This document shows, one piece after another, positions 43,094-51,294 of a stretch of 64,000 nucleotides of DNA. A program made the translations under genes and the position numbers. This stretch comes from Candidatus Melainabacteria bacterium (GTDB lineage Bacteria > Cyanobacteriota > Vampirovibrionia > Obscuribacterales > Obscuribacteraceae). The first letter of the stretch is position 1, and each line of letters begins with the position of its first letter. Location of the stretch: contig CP064963.1 in assembly GCA_016699165.1 (NCBI GenBank), forward strand, positions 2,542,001 through 2,606,000. The letters run 5' to 3'. The notes beneath the pieces were generated by a model, which saw only the letters and a list, made by a program, of their open reading frames with translations, was not told the origin of the DNA and did no database searches.

Positions 43094-43924
43094 TTACGGC
43101 GTCCTTAAAAGTTCATTCAAACTGACTTTGGCTCTAGTTTGCGCATCGACTTTTTTAACAATGACAGCGCAATACAAACTGCATTTGCCGTCGCCTGTAG
43201 GGATGCTTCCAGGGACTACCACTGCGCCCTTTGGAACACGGCCGTATGTTATTTCACCAGTCTCTCTGTCGTAAATGCGAGTGCTCTGTCCAATGAATAC
43301 GCCCATCGAAATCACTGCGCCTTCTTCGACCACAACCCCTTCGACGATTTCGGATCTCGCACCGATGAAACAGTTATCTTCGATGATCGTAGGACTGGCT
43401 TGCAATGGCTCAAGCACTCCGCCAATGCCAGCACCGCCGGACAAATGGACATTTTTTCCAATTTGAGCACACGAGCCAACTGTAGCCCAGGCGTCGATCA
43501 TTGTGCCACTATCGACGTAAGCGCCTATATTCACAAAGGATGGCATGGCAATTACATCTGGCGCAAGGTAAGATCCTTTGCGCACCGCTGCTGGTGGCAC
43601 GATTCTATAACCACCTTTTTGAAAATCGGCTTCGGTGAAATTCTCAAACTTACTTGGCACTTTGTCAAAATAGCTTGTAAAACCGCCTGGCATCACATAA
43701 TTGTCTTGCACACGAAAAGAAAGCAATACCGCTTTTTTGACCCACTCATTTACCTTCCAATTGCCGTCGACCTTTTCAGCCACTCGCAAACGACCTGAAT
43801 CTAGACGTTCAATAACATCGTTAATTGCTCCTTTCAGTGTGTCATCGGCATTCTTTGGATTGATTGTGGTGCGCTTTTCAAAAGCGTCTTCAATCAATGC
43901 GGCTAAATCTTTTACTTCGCTCAT
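43094..43924 (-). CDS. dapD: Tetrahydrodipicolinate N-succinyltransferase
   Basis: A 276-residue left-handed beta-helix acyltransferase that adds succinyl from succinyl-CoA to tetrahydrodipicolinate. The N-terminal helical domain and the hexapeptide-repeat core (PSFVNIGAYVDSGTMIDAWATVGSCAQIGKNVHLSGGAGIGGVLEP, NCFIGARSEIVEGVVVEEGAVISMGVFIG) are clear, as is VPKGAVVVPGS. Length and frame are normal. It sits between the M20 amidohydrolase gene (9 bp) and dapE (6 bp). Confidence 0.95.
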   Translation of the reverse strand: MSEVKDLAALIEDAFEKRTTINPKNADDTLKGAINDVIERLDSGRLRVAEKVDGNWKVNEWVKKAVLLSFRVQDNYVMPGGFTSYFDKVPSKFENFTEADFQKGGYRIVPPAAVRKGSYLAPDVIAMPSFVNIGAYVDSGTMIDAWATVGSCAQIGKNVHLSGGAGIGGVLEPLQASPTIIEDNCFIGARSEIVEGVVVEEGAVISMGVFIGQSTRIYDRETGEITYGRVPKGAVVVPGSIPTGDGKCSLYCAVIVKKVDAQTRAKVSLNELLRTP

Positions 43925-43933
43925 TCTAACTAT

Positions 43934-45109
43934 CTAACTCCTGGATATAAGTCTTCTTGCCGTTTCAGAGAGCACAGCGGCTCCCACATATAAGCCTGAT
44001 TCATCTATGTCGAAATCGGGACTGTGATGACTGCGTAAATCGCCATCAATAGCTACGCCCAAAAACATGAAGGCGGCCGGTACCTGATTGGCGAAAAATG
44101 AAAAATCTTCACTCCAGGTTCTGGGTGCAATTTCTACCACATTTTCTTTGCCAAGCAAATCAATTGCAGTAGACAGCATGATTCCAGCCATTTCAGGGTC
44201 GTTCACCGTTGTAGGATAACCCAGATAATATTTGATAGTGTAGTCGCCGCCCAGTGCTCGTGCCACACTACAAGCCGCTTCCAGCTCTTTCATAATCACT
44301 TCGCGCACTTGCTGGCTAAAAGTTCTGAACGTTCCGATCATCTCCACGTCTTCTGCGATGACGTTACCTCTAGTGCTTGAACTCTTGATTGCACCCACAG
44401 TCACCACAGCTGAATCGAGAGCCGACACGCGTCTTGAAATAATTTGCTGAATGGCAAGTACAACGTGCGAAGCCAACACCACAGCATCGACAGTTTTTTC
44501 AGGATAAGCGCCGTGACCACCGCGACCTTTGATTGAGATAACAAACTCGTCTACTGCAGCCATTGTTGGTCCAGCCAGAATTCCTACTTTACCGGCAGGC
44601 AGACTTGCATCAACGTGCAAACCTATTGCTGCGGAAACGCCTTCAAGCGCGCCGTCTTCGATCATGCGCGGAGCACCAGACACACCTTCGTCGTCGCCAA
44701 ATTCTTCAGCTGGTTGCATTAGCATTCGGATGCGACCTTGTGGTTTGTCTTTGGCAAGAAGCTTGGCGCAGGCCATCGCGATTCCCACATGCGCGTCGTG
44801 TCCACAGGCATGCATGATGCCATGATTTTTCGATTTAAAAGTCGAGTCATTCGCCTCTTCAATCGGAAGCGCGTCCATGTCAGCGCGAATGGCTATTGTC
44901 TTTCCAGTGCCAATGTCTGCAGTGACGCCAGTTCGCCCCACCTTTTCTTTAACTAGATAGCCTAGCTCTGATAGTCGTTTAGAGACAAATCCTGCCGTTT
45001 CGAATTCGGCAAAACTGAGTTCGGGATGTTCGTGCAAGTAGCGGCGGTCCTTGATGATTTCAGGCAACAAGTCGCGCGCATTTTCGACAACAGCCGTCTT
45101 AGTGCTCAT
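43934..45109 (-). CDS. M20D amidohydrolase (N-acyl-amino-acid hydrolase-like)
   Basis: A 391-residue M20D peptidase. Motifs: YLHEHPELSFAE, IRADMDALPIEE, HACGHDAH with the Cys-His-Asp-His metal loop, MQPAEE (catalytic Glu-Glu), GLHVD and the C-terminal FLGVAIDG..HHSPDFDID (His). Such enzymes remove acyl groups from amino acids; one member is N-acetyldiaminopimelate deacetylase. Its place in front of dapD and dapE suggests work on diaminopimelate or peptidoglycan-derived substrates, but the succinylase path already has its own deacylase. Confidence 0.85.
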   Translation of the reverse strand: MSTKTAVVENARDLLPEIIKDRRYLHEHPELSFAEFETAGFVSKRLSELGYLVKEKVGRTGVTADIGTGKTIAIRADMDALPIEEANDSTFKSKNHGIMHACGHDAHVGIAMACAKLLAKDKPQGRIRMLMQPAEEFGDDEGVSGAPRMIEDGALEGVSAAIGLHVDASLPAGKVGILAGPTMAAVDEFVISIKGRGGHGAYPEKTVDAVVLASHVVLAIQQIISRRVSALDSAVVTVGAIKSSSTRGNVIAEDVEMIGTFRTFSQQVREVIMKELEAACSVARALGGDYTIKYYLGYPTTVNDPEMAGIMLSTAIDLLGKENVVEIAPRTWSEDFSFFANQVPAAFMFLGVAIDGDLRSHHSPDFDIDESGLYVGAAVLSETARRLISRS

Positions 45110-45157
45110 TGTAAAACTCCGTTTGGACTAATGAATTGAATTGGACTCAAGCAAAAA

Positions 45158-45328
45158 CTACGGTCTGTTAGATCCGCTTGGACGCCATGTAGACAAAATC
45201 TCTTCTGTAACAGTATTGGAAATTTTGAGAATCATTTGCGAAAGAGCCAAGATTTGCTCTTCGGTAAATTCAGCGTTGTGATCTTCTAAGGCTCTTCTGA
45301 CGGCGTGTTCGGCTTCGGATTTAAGCAT
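45158..45328 (-). CDS. Small helical protein opening the dap operon (56 aa)
   Basis: A 56-residue protein that begins MLKSEAEHAVRRALEDHN and continues with a helical EFTEEQILALSQMILK segment and a polar tail. GGAG lies ten bases before the ATG. It ends 48 bp before the M20D gene and probably shares its transcript. The pattern resembles a small regulatory or ribosome-coupling protein, but I recognise no family. Confidence 0.65.
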   Translation of the reverse strand: MLKSEAEHAVRRALEDHNAEFTEEQILALSQMILKISNTVTEEILSTWRPSGSNRP

Positions 45329-45671
45329 GCGAGTTTACTCCTATCCACTTACGAAGTGGCTGGCTCGGGACGCATAGATTTTAACGCAATAGCCTTTGTA
45401 GATTGGACTATAGAAATAAACCTAGCGCTAGATGAGCTAACGTTAATTTTAAAGCTCATGATAAAAGCTATTGCCTTAATTACTTAGAAGTACTTAAGGT
45501 GAGTTATCTCCTCATCACCACCATCAAGTTGGTAGTCCACTAAAAACCTAGAGCACTAGCCAGTTATCAACTTTTCTTCTCAATTTCCCGAGAAGAGATG
45601 GAGCAGGAGTTTTATCAACAGTCACGTCTCTTTACTGGCAAGAGCGCGGCTTATCTGAAAGTGAGAATGTT
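45329..45671. other. Divergent intergenic region
   Basis: AT-rich, about 340 bp, between the leftward dap operon and the rightward 126-aa gene. A TAGCGCTA palindrome lies near 45424. No gene seen. Confidence 0.4.
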
Positions 45672-46052
45672 ATGACAAGTCTGAAAGGACACACTTACGC
45701 CAAAGAAGGCGATGAACTGCAGGGTCAGGTTAAGTTCTATCGCGGGGGTCGAGCAATCCTCTCTCTCGATACGGACGAAGAAGCCATGCTTTCCGGGTCT
45801 TATCCCGACATTGGCTCAACCGTTCGCGTCTTGGTCGAATCGGCGGATAATCCGTACGAGCGCATGGGACGCAGATCTCGCAACATCGTCGTCGTTGCAA
45901 TTCAGGAGAACACCAAGGCCGAATCGGTCTGGCGCGCTCCGGATTCAACGGCAAACGGTCCAAAGGCAACGCGCGTTCTTCGCTCGGATGGTTCTTCCGT
46001 TCCGGTCGAATACAAGCGTCGTCGCACATTGAATCGTTCCACGGCAGCGTAA
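45672..46052 (+). CDS. Small protein with basic tail, possible OB-like fold (126 aa)
   Basis: A 126-residue protein. The first 75 residues look beta-rich (GDELQGQVKFYRGGRAILSLD..GSTVRVLVES), compatible with a small nucleic-acid-binding barrel. The tail is disordered and basic (EYKRRRTLNRS). The fold assignment is inference from pattern only. It stands alone between its leader and a strong terminator. Confidence 0.6.
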   Translation: MTSLKGHTYAKEGDELQGQVKFYRGGRAILSLDTDEEAMLSGSYPDIGSTVRVLVESADNPYERMGRRSRNIVVVAIQENTKAESVWRAPDSTANGPKATRVLRSDGSSVPVEYKRRRTLNRSTAA

Positions 46053-46110
46053 GGGGCATAGCTCTGGTTACCAATGACTCTGCTTAAGTGCAGGGCATTG
46101 GTGCCAGCTG

Positions 46111-46148
46111 CACCCGGAGAATTCTCGATGAGAGAATTCCCCCGGGTG
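46111..46148 (+). terminator. Rho-independent terminator
   Basis: CACCCGG..GAATTCTC pairs with GAGAATTC..CCGGGTG (4-nt loop); TCTTCGTTTTTATC follows. Confidence 0.85.
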
Positions 46149-46177
46149 TAGTTGCCTCTTCGTTTTTATCACATTTT

Positions 46178-46194
46178 TATTATCTAAGATAGTA
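46178..46194. repeat. Post-terminator palindrome TATTA-N7-TAGTA
   Basis: Copy 10 (core TCTAAGA), between facing terminators of convergent genes. Confidence 0.7.
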
Positions 46195-46228
46195 GAACAT
46201 TTCAAAAAAACAAAAGAACGTAGACCAA

Positions 46229-46257
46229 CAGTCGGTTCCCAGGGAGGAACCGACTGT
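46229..46257 (-). terminator. Terminator of the 65-aa membrane gene
   Basis: CAGTCGGTT pairs with AACCGACTG; the reverse strand continues into TTGGTCTACGTTCTTTTGTTTTTTT. Confidence 0.75.
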
Positions 46258-46266
46258 CAGCTCTTC

Positions 46267-46464
46267 TTAGATCACGCCGAGGACGAACCGCAGAACGACC
46301 AGCAACAACAGTGCCAGCGCCCAAGCTCGACGAGCCAGGTCACGCCTTCCAAGCCACGCCAGGAATTCCATTTGGTAATGGAACTTGGCATGCAGGAGCA
46401 CTGTGATGCCGATGTCCACGAGAACACCAGCGACGAGAACAATAAGGAGAATCCAAAGGACCAT
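46267..46464 (-). CDS. Small membrane protein (65 aa)
   Basis: A 65-residue protein with two hydrophobic helices (about 2-25 and 46-63) linked by a basic segment (GRRDLARRAWA). It has a GAAAGGG site. Not recognised; similar in design to the 60- and 80-aa membrane proteins at 38.5-39.1 kb. Confidence 0.65.
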   Translation of the reverse strand: MVLWILLIVLVAGVLVDIGITVLLHAKFHYQMEFLAWLGRRDLARRAWALALLLLVVLRFVLGVI

Positions 46465-46672
46465 TTTTAAACCCTTTCTGGTCTGATTTGAACCTGCCTG
46501 GTTTCCCAGACGAGAGCCGGAACTCTCCAGATGTCTTGTGACACGAGCCGCCTTGAAAGCGAGCTCCAGACTCTTCCCGAGTCTGCCAGCACCACACCGG
46601 TGTGTGGCCCCATATCAGCAGGTGAGCGCAAGGCTCTCAGCTGAGTTAGAGATTTAAAATGACTGCAAGCAG

Positions 46673-46703
46673 GCCCGGGGTTTCCAATTTGGGATTCCCC
46701 GGG
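46673..46703 (-). terminator. Hairpin after the receiver-like gene
   Basis: GCCCGGGG pairs with CCCCGGGC; no strong T-run, so termination strength is uncertain. Confidence 0.5.
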
Positions 46704-46718
46704 CTTGAGGATAGTAGC

Positions 46719-47225
46719 TCATGCTGCTTGGAGATGACGCGACACAATCTCTTCGCCTTGTTGGCGGAAGACTTTGTCACTAGAGACTCTCTTGTCGAGA
46801 AGCTCAAGACGCGCTTGCACCACTGGGGATACCAGGGCGAGTTCAGCCGTCTTCATACAACCAGCTGCCATTCCGCAGATAAGAACATGCTTGCGGACGT
46901 GCAACTGGGCACCAGCATTCACGAGTTCCTTGTTCGCATCCGGTAGCGCAGAAATGGCTACACAAGACACGCCTTGCTCACAGAACCGCTTCACGACCGA
47001 GTTGCTTGAGGCGAGCTCTTTGGGAGCGTTACCATCAATCAGAACCAGGTCAATCTCAGCGAGGTCGAGCGGTAAATTGCGACCGTCGTGAGTTTGTGCC
47101 ACCAATTGGTCGTTGTTAGCGACCAGACCTTGTGCAAGTACGACCTGATGGCATTGGTCGTCTTCAAGCACTTCCTGGATTGCCTTGCCAAAAGGCAAGG
47201 TATTTTCCAGCACCAATACTTTCAT
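46719..47225 (-). CDS. Receiver-like (CheY-fold) protein
   Basis: A 168-residue protein whose first 120 residues follow the response-regulator fold: MKVLVLENTLPFGKAIQEVLEDD (strand 1, helix 1), IDLVLIDGN with a possible phosphoacceptor Asp, VSCVAISA with the conserved Ser/Thr position, and VRKHV with the conserved Lys. The acidic pair after strand 1 is only one Glu, so phosphorylation is uncertain. There is no output domain; the C-terminal 45 residues are helical. It may be a degenerate receiver used for protein interaction. Confidence 0.6.
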   Translation of the reverse strand: MKVLVLENTLPFGKAIQEVLEDDQCHQVVLAQGLVANNDQLVAQTHDGRNLPLDLAEIDLVLIDGNAPKELASSNSVVKRFCEQGVSCVAISALPDANKELVNAGAQLHVRKHVLICGMAAGCMKTAELALVSPVVQARLELLDKRVSSDKVFRQQGEEIVSRHLQAA

Positions 47226-47389
47226 AGCTTACTCCTGGTTGCTGGTTTGTGACGTTGCGGTATTGCCACGCCACGGAACGCACCATCTCTGATGCGCTCT
47301 GTGCCAGGGCATTAGGCAAAACGAATCAGGTCGCGACAGCAACGTGCCGCCGCGACCTGGTTCACTCAATTACTCGTCAGGCGCTGCCG

Positions 47390-48295
47390 TTAGGCGGCGT
47401 GCTGAGCCACAAGCTGCGCACCGTCGATGAGGTCCATCGGGATGCGAAGCGCGTGGTAGGCCTCGGCACGAGCGAGACGCCGGACGATCTGGGTCATGCG
47501 ATGGAAGGGCCAGCTCATGCTGGTGAGTCCCGACATCACTTCCGCCTGGAGATAGGCGGGAAGCGCATCCACCCGCACCTGGAGGTCATCCAGACGCTGG
47601 CGGATCATCGCATCCTTCTGGGACGCAGGCAGCTCGTCATACCTGCGGCCGGTGATCGGATCGTGGGTGAAGTTGTCTTCACCGAAACGACGCCGACCCC
47701 AGTGATTGGCCGGAAGCGGCTGGAGCCAGCGAGTCTGCTTGGCCTCCTTCCGCCGACGACGCCGACCACGGATGATCTCCTCACCCGTCTTCTCGATCTT
47801 CTGCGGGGATTCCGCCGAAGCGACGCGCGCACGACTCTCATCGCGCGAACGCCGGGTCTTCTTGGGGCGATAATCGTCGCGACCGGCGAAGGCAGCAACG
47901 ATCTTCCCACTGCGGTCCTTGATGACCCTCACCGAGCCGAAATCCTCGACATCACTCGAAGAAATCCGGGACGGCGCCTGAGTTCCGCAGCGGCTGGTCG
48001 AAGAGACCTTGGCCGCCTTGGAAGTCGGGAAGTCACCCTCAACGTCCTGCTGACGCAGCTCACGCAGAGCCAGCTCACGCTGGATGCGCTCGAAGCGACC
48101 TTCGCAGTCAACGTCACGGCGGTTGAAGCTGTGGTCACCCCGGGAGGAGCTGTCACGCTTCACCGTGCCGTTGTGCAGGAAGCGGAACCGGCGACCGTCG
48201 CGACCGTGCTTCGTGGGAAGCGCGATGTTGTCGGCAGCGTTGTCCTGGTCCTGAGCGAAGAGTTCGCAAGCAGCGTCGAACGAAGAAATGCCCAT
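47390..48295 (-). CDS. Basic, largely disordered protein of unknown function (301 aa)
   Basis: A 301-residue protein rich in Arg, Asp, Ser and Gln. A central block (about 150-195) has several RRR/KK clusters, including a run of six arginines. The C-terminal 90 residues are more ordered (LPASQKDAMIRQRLDDLQVRVDALPAYLQ and on). It may bind nucleic acid or polyphosphate. The ATG with GGAGACAG eight bases upstream is used. A long opposite-strand frame is read as a shadow because it lacks a ribosome site and all neighbours run leftward. Confidence 0.55.
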   Translation of the reverse strand: MGISSFDAACELFAQDQDNAADNIALPTKHGRDGRRFRFLHNGTVKRDSSSRGDHSFNRRDVDCEGRFERIQRELALRELRQQDVEGDFPTSKAAKVSSTSRCGTQAPSRISSSDVEDFGSVRVIKDRSGKIVAAFAGRDDYRPKKTRRSRDESRARVASAESPQKIEKTGEEIIRGRRRRRKEAKQTRWLQPLPANHWGRRRFGEDNFTHDPITGRRYDELPASQKDAMIRQRLDDLQVRVDALPAYLQAEVMSGLTSMSWPFHRMTQIVRRLARAEAYHALRIPMDLIDGAQLVAQHAA

Positions 48296-48399
48296 CTTAT
48301 CTGTCTCCATTTTTGGGAGTTGATGAAAGGAAGCATGTCGGGCAGACGTGCCTCCAGTTGGTTAGGCGTAGTCTCAGTGCCGAGTCCCACGTACGGGAA

Positions 48400-48885
48400 T
48401 CAGATCATGTTGGCGTACGCGAGCATGCCCTCGATCCGTGCCACATCGGCCTTGCTCTTGCGAGCAAAGCCCTGGAACATTTCACGAAGATCGCCAATGC
48501 AGGCACGAGCCTCCGGGCTGCCGGGACCGTGAGCACGAGCGAGCACGCGCAGAGCCTGGGTGTAGTACTTCTCGGCTTCACCGAAGTTCGCGTGATGAGC
48601 GTGAGCATCGGCGAGCGCCCAGAGCGCCGTCCCGTAGTACTGCCCGGTCGGACCCATGTCCTCCATGGCGAAGATCCGAGCCTTCTGAAAGGCTTCGAGA
48701 GCTTCGTCGAGGCGGAACTGGCTCCTGTAGGCGAAGCCGAGAGCGAGGAAGCGCTTGGCCGTCGTCATGTTGCCGTCGCTGTCGAGCTTCATCAGACGCC
48801 GGGAGGCGCGGATGCTCTTCTTCTTCGGGAGACCGAAAGAAGCGGAATTGGCAGCGAGGATGGACAGGATAGAGATTGCGGTCAT
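48400..48885 (-). CDS. TPR protein (161 aa)
   Basis: A 161-residue protein. After an N-terminal segment with ASRRLMKLDSDGN come two to three tetratricopeptide repeats (AKRFLALGFAYRSQFRLDEALEAFQKARIF, GTALWALADAHAHHANFGEAEKYYTQALRVLARAHG) ending in a helix. Probably cytoplasmic adaptor. AAGGAG defines the ATG. It lies 104 bp before the basic protein gene and may be cotranscribed with it. Confidence 0.7.
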   Translation of the reverse strand: MTAISILSILAANSASFGLPKKKSIRASRRLMKLDSDGNMTTAKRFLALGFAYRSQFRLDEALEAFQKARIFAMEDMGPTGQYYGTALWALADAHAHHANFGEAEKYYTQALRVLARAHGPGSPEARACIGDLREMFQGFARKSKADVARIEGMLAYANMI

Positions 48886-49386
48886 AGGGGACTCCTTGGT
48901 TGACCTAGACGTGATAAGCAAACGAGTACACACCGCTTAGTCCGCATGCCATGAAAGTGAGGCATAATCGGGTTCTAAGCTAGTGGCAGATTTAGTTTGC
49001 TAGAGGTTTCTGCTTGGTTTGGTTTGAACAAAGTACCTCTCCGGCTTAACACAGATTAATGAGAGGAAGCAAATATTTCTTCAGGGAATTTTTGAATGTT
49101 TTATTGAAAGAGAGATTGATTTTCCACTTTTTCACCAATACAAAAGTGCTGTAAAGGCTCATTTCAGCTTGGTTTCAAGAAAGATTAGAGACTGTGACAG
49201 TTGAGCTAATATGAAACATTTGGCTTTAGATTTAATTTCTATGCAGATCTCACTTCATATGACGCATTGCATGCGGCTCGCGCGAAATTAGCAAGCTCTC
49301 ACAATTGTAAATTAGAGCCAACTCACATTAGAGAGTTGAAATATACAGAAGAAAAGCACAAGGTAGAGATAACTTTTCTCACCAAA
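48886..49386. other. Divergent intergenic region
   Basis: AT-rich leader DNA for the leftward TPR gene and the rightward 195-aa gene. A degenerate relative of the ATTAAC-N4-GTTAAT palindrome (CTTAAC-ACAG-ATTAAT) lies at 49045-49060. An 88-codon frame at 49267 has no ribosome site and is not accepted. Confidence 0.4.
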
Positions 49387-49496
49387 ACATTCGGAAGTCT
49401 AAACCCCTACAGCCTCAAGCAATCATCAATAACCCATTTCATACACTTCCTTCTCTGGATGTGTCGGTTAACGGTGAATGTTTCAGGCTGTAGGGG
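49387..49496 (+). promoter_or_regulatory. Structured 5' leader with long-range 12-bp pairing
   Basis: CCCCTACAGCCT (49404-49415) is perfectly complementary to AGGCTGTAGGGG (49485-49496). A second pair, ACATTC (49387-49392) with GAATGT (49476-49481), crosses the first, which means a pseudoknot or two alternative states. It ends 55 bases before the chosen start of the next gene. Confidence 0.5.
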
Positions 49497-49551
49497 CTTT
49501 CGTCTGGAGAAAAGTTCGTTGTCAACCTCCTAGCTGATGGAGATGCCTGTT

Positions 49552-50139
49552 ATGCAGGTTCAACACGATGCGGTGGTAACTGGTAAGAACGAGCGTGGCG
49601 CGTTTTTGGATGTGATGCAAGGTGGCCAAGTCGTGCCCTGCGTCATGCCCAAGAGGAAGTGCCCAGACGCCCGTTGGCTCGACGGCTCCTCTTCAGAAGC
49701 TGGCAAGACGAGACTCAAGGTTGTCTTCATGGACAAGCCTCCCATTGTTATAGATGGTCGCACGTATCATCTCGTCAGTGCCGCAACTCGGTTAACCACC
49801 GATTGGCGCGCTCTGTACGAGCTGGTGCTCGATATCTACAACACTGGCGATGACTTCGACATCGAGGTGACCGGGTTTCATCCCCAGTTCTTCTTCGCGG
49901 AAATCACCTGCGTGGCACGCGGTGTTGAGTTTCGCGCGAAAATGGATCGACAGGACTTCCCGGGCGCTGGCCCCGAGGATAAAAGCGAGGCTCTCAAGGC
50001 CTTTCTCCTGGACTTTGCTCGCAAGAGGAAAGCCGATCAATTTTCGGATGTGGACGTTGTGCTCCTAGAACCTTTTTGGGACGACAAATCGCCTAATCGT
50101 CCCCTCTTGGTGAAGGTGATACCCTCGCACTTAGCCTAG
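49552..50139 (+). CDS. Protein of unknown function (195 aa)
   Basis: A 195-residue soluble protein of mixed alpha/beta composition (DDFDIEVTGFHPQFFFAEITCVARGVEFRAKMDRQ is the most ordered part). Not recognised. Three in-frame ATGs compete (49537, 49543, 49552); the third has GGAG at the best spacing and is chosen. It has a structured leader and its own terminator. Confidence 0.6.
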   Translation: MQVQHDAVVTGKNERGAFLDVMQGGQVVPCVMPKRKCPDARWLDGSSSEAGKTRLKVVFMDKPPIVIDGRTYHLVSAATRLTTDWRALYELVLDIYNTGDDFDIEVTGFHPQFFFAEITCVARGVEFRAKMDRQDFPGAGPEDKSEALKAFLLDFARKRKADQFSDVDVVLLEPFWDDKSPNRPLLVKVIPSHLA

Positions 50140-50168
50140 ACGACCTCACCAGTCGGCTAGATTGCCAG

Positions 50169-50213
50169 AGTTCGAAGCGCGCAACACGCGTCTTCGGACT
50201 TTGGTCTTTTCAG
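50169..50213 (+). terminator. Rho-independent terminator
   Basis: AGTTCGAAG..CGCG pairs with CGCG..CTTCGGACT; TTGGTCTTTT follows. Confidence 0.75.
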
Positions 50214-50219
50214 TAATTT

Positions 50220-50236
50220 TACTGTATCCAGTAGTA
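50220..50236. repeat. Post-terminator palindrome TACTG-N7-TAGTA
   Basis: Copy 11 (core TATCCAG), between the terminators of two convergent genes. Confidence 0.8.
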
Positions 50237-50258
50237 GAAAAAGCAAAAAATGAAACGA

Positions 50259-50279
50259 AGATGGGACTGCAGCCCATCT
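50259..50279 (-). terminator. Terminator of the four-helix membrane gene
   Basis: AGATGGG pairs with CCCATCT; the reverse strand continues TCGTTTCATTTTTTGCTTTTTC. Confidence 0.75.
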
Positions 50280-50313
50280 CCGATTCATCATTGCTCTGGC
50301 GTCTACAGTGAGA

Positions 50314-50979
50314 CTACCCTTGACGCGCACGTCCCTGCGAGTTGGGACGGCGGCCACCAGATCCATTGCCCTTGGCTCCGACGATTTCCGGGAGTGCTGC
50401 GGGCTGACGAACGTCAGCCTTCGGCTCCACGGCTTCCGCCTTCACTTCAGGCAACTTCACAGGCGACTCTTGAGAAGCATTGTCTTCGATGATGTCGGTC
50501 GCATCCATCAGCTCCTTCAGAGAAGAAGCAGCGAGGGAAGCTGTTTTCAGGATCAACACCATGAGTCCAATGCCAAGCAAGGCACCAAAGATAGGAGATT
50601 CACCACTCGCTATTGCAGCTTTGTAGAACGACCAGGCGTTGAGGTACGTGCTCACGAGGAACCCGGACCAAAACACGAACCCTGCGTCCGACAGCGATTC
50701 CTTCCTCTGCAGAGCTCTCTCTTCGAGAGGTGCGGAGATAGAAAAGGCTACCTTACCGAACTTTCCAGCGATGATGGAAGCGTCGATAATGAGGGCTAAC
50801 CCGTATGTCATCCACCAGTACTGCGGCTCGACGTAGGGCGTGAAACCATGAGCAACGTGCACCACGGAGACAAGCATTCCGGCGAGCGAAGCAAAGGTGG
50901 ACACCACGAAGGTTATCCACAAGAACTTCAGGCTCTTCTGCGTCTGACGAAGAAGGTCTTTCACTTCTTTGAGGGTCAT
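50314..50979 (-). CDS. Membrane protein with four helices and charged tail (221 aa)
   Basis: A 221-residue protein. An N-terminal amphipathic helix (LKEVKDLLRQTQKSLKF) precedes about four transmembrane helices (roughly 18-42, 55-72, 98-118, 125-150). A cytosolic tail follows, first acidic then rich in Ala/Pro/Gly and ending in Arg (GRRPNSQGRARQG). Not recognised. ATG at 50979 with GGAG seven bases upstream is preferred over a TTG two codons before. Confidence 0.65.
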   Translation of the reverse strand: MTLKEVKDLLRQTQKSLKFLWITFVVSTFASLAGMLVSVVHVAHGFTPYVEPQYWWMTYGLALIIDASIIAGKFGKVAFSISAPLEERALQRKESLSDAGFVFWSGFLVSTYLNAWSFYKAAIASGESPIFGALLGIGLMVLILKTASLAASSLKELMDATDIIEDNASQESPVKLPEVKAEAVEPKADVRQPAALPEIVGAKGNGSGGRRPNSQGRARQG

Positions 50980-51294
50980 GTCCAATCTCCATTTTAATGA
51001 CCTAGACGCGTGACATCACGCGTCGAACAAACCACCATTGCTGATGGGCTGTTCGCTGCGTGCTGACATTTCTGCTTTTGCGGACCTCATCTATCCTTCA
51101 GAAAGGGAAGGAAAAGTGGCTAGATGAGTGAATTACGGGAGATATTGCGTAATTTTTAGAGAGTTGTGTCCGCTGGTATTTGGTAGAGATATGCCTATAT
51201 TATTGCCAGCTAATATGAGTTTTTTCCAAGCCTTTTAGATTAACTAAAGCCGTTTACAATTCACTCAGGTTAGCAACTATCTCATAATGTCCTA
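50980..51294. other. Divergent intergenic region
   Basis: About 315 bp between the leftward membrane gene and trmD. No gene or clear motif seen. Confidence 0.4.

Noticed and set aside
47249..48532. Long rightward frame opposite the basic 301-aa protein
   Set aside because: It has no ribosome site, its composition is the reverse reading of Arg/Asp-rich codons, and the leftward frame has a good GGAG and fits the neighbouring genes.
49267..49533. 88-codon rightward frame before the 195-aa gene
   Set aside because: No ribosome site, and its end runs through the paired leader structure; more likely untranslated RNA.
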